From contig JAXMGT010000001.1 in the NCBI GenBank assembly GCA_046347155.1, forward strand, positions 1,736,001-1,800,000: 64,000 bases of DNA, in the 5' to 3' direction. Below the pieces are notes generated by a model. It was not told the DNA's origin and ran no database searches. It saw only the letters and a program-made list of their open reading frames with translations. Numbering within the stretch: the stretch's first letter is position 1; every line of letters starts with the position of its first letter. Positions 60,777 through 64,000 of the stretch are shown piece by piece. A program made the translations under genes and the position numbers. Source of the stretch: RPQJ01 sp046347155. GTDB taxonomy: Bacteria > Pseudomonadota > Gammaproteobacteria > Steroidobacterales > Steroidobacteraceae.

Positions 60777-60815
60777 GGACATTCTGGATTTCCCGCCGGG
60801 AAATCCAGAATGTCC
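60777..60815. repeat. Perfect 39-base inverted repeat
   Basis: Two 19-base arms (60777-60795 and 60797-60815), each the exact reverse complement of the other around a single C. The left arm reads GGACATTCTGGATTTCCCG. It lies in the 67-base nudJ-mnmA gap, and CCGTTTTCCC follows. It may be a terminator of nudJ, a REP-like mobile repeat, or both. Confidence 0.85.
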
Positions 60816-60837
60816 CCGTTTTCCCTACAATCGTCGG

Positions 60838-61923
60838 GTGAGCAATCGGGACAGGGTCGTACTCGGCATCTCGGGCGGCGTGGACTCGGCCGTCGCGGCT
60901 GCGTTGCTGCGCGACGCGGGCCACGACGTGCACGCGCTCTTCATGCGGAACTGGGCCGACGATGACGCGTATTGCACGGCCGCCGCCGACCTGCAGGACG
61001 CCCGCCGCGTCTGCGAGGACCTCGACATCCCGCTGCACACGGTCGACTTCTCGGTCGAATACCGCGAGCGGGTGTTCCGTCACTTCCTCGATGAACTCGC
61101 GGCCGGCCGCACGCCGAACCCGGACGTCGCCTGCAACCGCGAAATAAAGTTCGGTGCGTGCTTCGAGCACGCCGAGCGACTCGGCGCGCGCTGGTTCGCC
61201 ACGGGTCACTACGCGCGCACGGCGCCGGCCGACGGCACGGCCCGGCTGCTGCGCGCCGCGGACCGCTCCAAGGACCAGACCTACTTCCTGCACACGGTGC
61301 CGGGAGCGCTGCTCGCCCGGTCGCTGTTTCCCGTAGGCCACCTGGAGAAGTCCGAGGTCCGCCGGATCGCGCACGAGCGGGCGCTGCCGGTCCACGACAA
61401 ACGCGACAGCACCGGCATCTGCTTCATCGGCGAGCGGCCGTTCGCCGAGTTCCTCTCGAACTACCTGCCGGCGCAGCCCGGACCGATCGAGACCCCCGAG
61501 GGCCGCCGGCTCGGCACCCACCGCGGGCTCATGAACTACACGCTCGGCCAGCGCCAGGGCATCGAGGTCGGCGGCGTGCGCGGTGCCGCGGAGGCGCCGT
61601 GGTACGTCGCAGCGAAGGACCTCGGGCGCAACACGCTCATCGTCGTGCAGGACCACGACCACCCGCTGCTGATGTCCACCGGGTTCCGTACCGAGCCGGC
61701 GTCCTGGGTGGCCGGTGCCCCGCCCGACGTGGAGTTCGAGTGCACCGTGAAGACCCGCTATCGCCAGCCCGACCAGGCTTGCACGGTCGCGGTCCGGGAC
61801 GACGGCGGTTGCATCGTCCGCACGGGCGCCCCGCAGCGGGCCGTCACCCCGGGCCAGTCGGCCGTCTTCTACGACGGCGACACCTGCCTCGGGGGGGCCG
61901 TGATCGCCTCAAAGCCGCTATAA
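60838..61923 (+). CDS. mnmA: tRNA-specific 2-thiouridylase MnmA
   Basis: A 361-residue enzyme that thiolates U34 of tRNA Lys, Glu and Gln. The PP-loop SGGVDS (about 12-17), catalytic Cys in NPDVACNREIKF and in DSTGICFIGER, and KDQTYFL are conserved. GTG at 60838 lies only six bases after TACAAT (60826-60831), so the mRNA may be nearly leaderless. The stop TAA is part of a TATAAT (61919-61924) that may serve acnA. Confidence 0.95.
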   Translation: MSNRDRVVLGISGGVDSAVAAALLRDAGHDVHALFMRNWADDDAYCTAAADLQDARRVCEDLDIPLHTVDFSVEYRERVFRHFLDELAAGRTPNPDVACNREIKFGACFEHAERLGARWFATGHYARTAPADGTARLLRAADRSKDQTYFLHTVPGALLARSLFPVGHLEKSEVRRIAHERALPVHDKRDSTGICFIGERPFAEFLSNYLPAQPGPIETPEGRRLGTHRGLMNYTLGQRQGIEVGGVRGAAEAPWYVAAKDLGRNTLIVVQDHDHPLLMSTGFRTEPASWVAGAPPDVEFECTVKTRYRQPDQACTVAVRDDGGCIVRTGAPQRAVTPGQSAVFYDGDTCLGGAVIASKPL

Positions 61924-61963
61924 TTCCGGGGCTCAGTCGGGCCCGTTTTGCCCCGGAGGTTCC

Positions 61964-64000
<2,037 letters not shown>

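Overview
The window is very G+C-rich, gene-dense chromosomal DNA from a Gram-negative bacterium, most likely a gammaproteobacterium. The main clue is the uvrC-pgsA-tRNA-Gly(GCC)-tRNA-Cys(GCA) string with a tRNA-Leu(UAA) nearby, the same set as the Escherichia coli uvrC-pgsA-glyW-cysT-leuZ locus. A complete System I cytochrome c maturation operon, aceB/aceA, an NADP isocitrate dehydrogenase with the AceK-type serine motif, rluE, hrpA, nudJ-mnmA and acnA fit that view. The genus cannot be fixed from sequence alone. No prophage, insertion sequence, CRISPR array or rRNA is visible, and no gene-free stretch exceeds 300 bases. The first 147 bases hold no recognisable gene, only the leader of the first one.

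Layout. 148-4977: a secreted DUF885 protein, a GFA-family protein and a lipoprotein that joins FN3, sugar-dehydrogenase and two-haem-motif regions. 5026-6858 (minus): SCP2 protein, MerR regulator, zinc-ribbon protein and a Gre-family factor with an altered tip, closed by a terminator. 7009-14324 (plus): an operon in the order of the acyclic terpene genes atuBCDEF, ending in a DUF849 (BKACE) gene; an acyl-CoA synthetase converges on it. 16082-26600 (minus): M20 peptidase, ABC1 kinase, a MaoC-like protein and ccmABCDEFGHI. 26706-32795 (minus): a leucine/itaconate-type operon (acyl-CoA dehydrogenase, MaoC hydratase, CitE-like lyase, two acyl-CoA carboxylase subunits) divergent from a GntR/FadR regulator.

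33734-40293: tRNA-Leu, tryptophanase, a secreted subtilase with a C-terminal sorting-type tail, tRNA-Cys, tRNA-Gly, pgsA and uvrC. 40322-48248: EamA transporter, type 5 uracil-DNA glycosylase, icd, aceA, aceB, rluE and class II DAHP synthase. 48402-51097: a lysine catabolic pair. 51101-57853 (minus): fumC-nudL-mazG-hrpA chained by 4-base overlaps. 57938-64000 (plus): purB, GNAT, a DUF7931-like protein, nudJ, a perfect 39-base palindrome, mnmA and the start of acnA, which runs off the window.

The biochemistry is coherent. Two biotin-dependent acyl-CoA carboxylase operons would break branched or isoprenoid acyl-CoAs down to acetyl-CoA and related units. The glyoxylate shunt and TCA genes (aceA, aceB, icd, fumC, acnA) would assimilate those, and the haem-maturation operon supports respiration. 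Two perfect palindromes in the divergent control regions (6947-6962 and 32838-32850) are the likely operators of the two catabolic operons. The least described parts are the terpene-like operon with BKACE in place of AtuA, the mycobacterial-type leucine module, and the protease-tryptophanase pair lodged inside the tRNA cluster.
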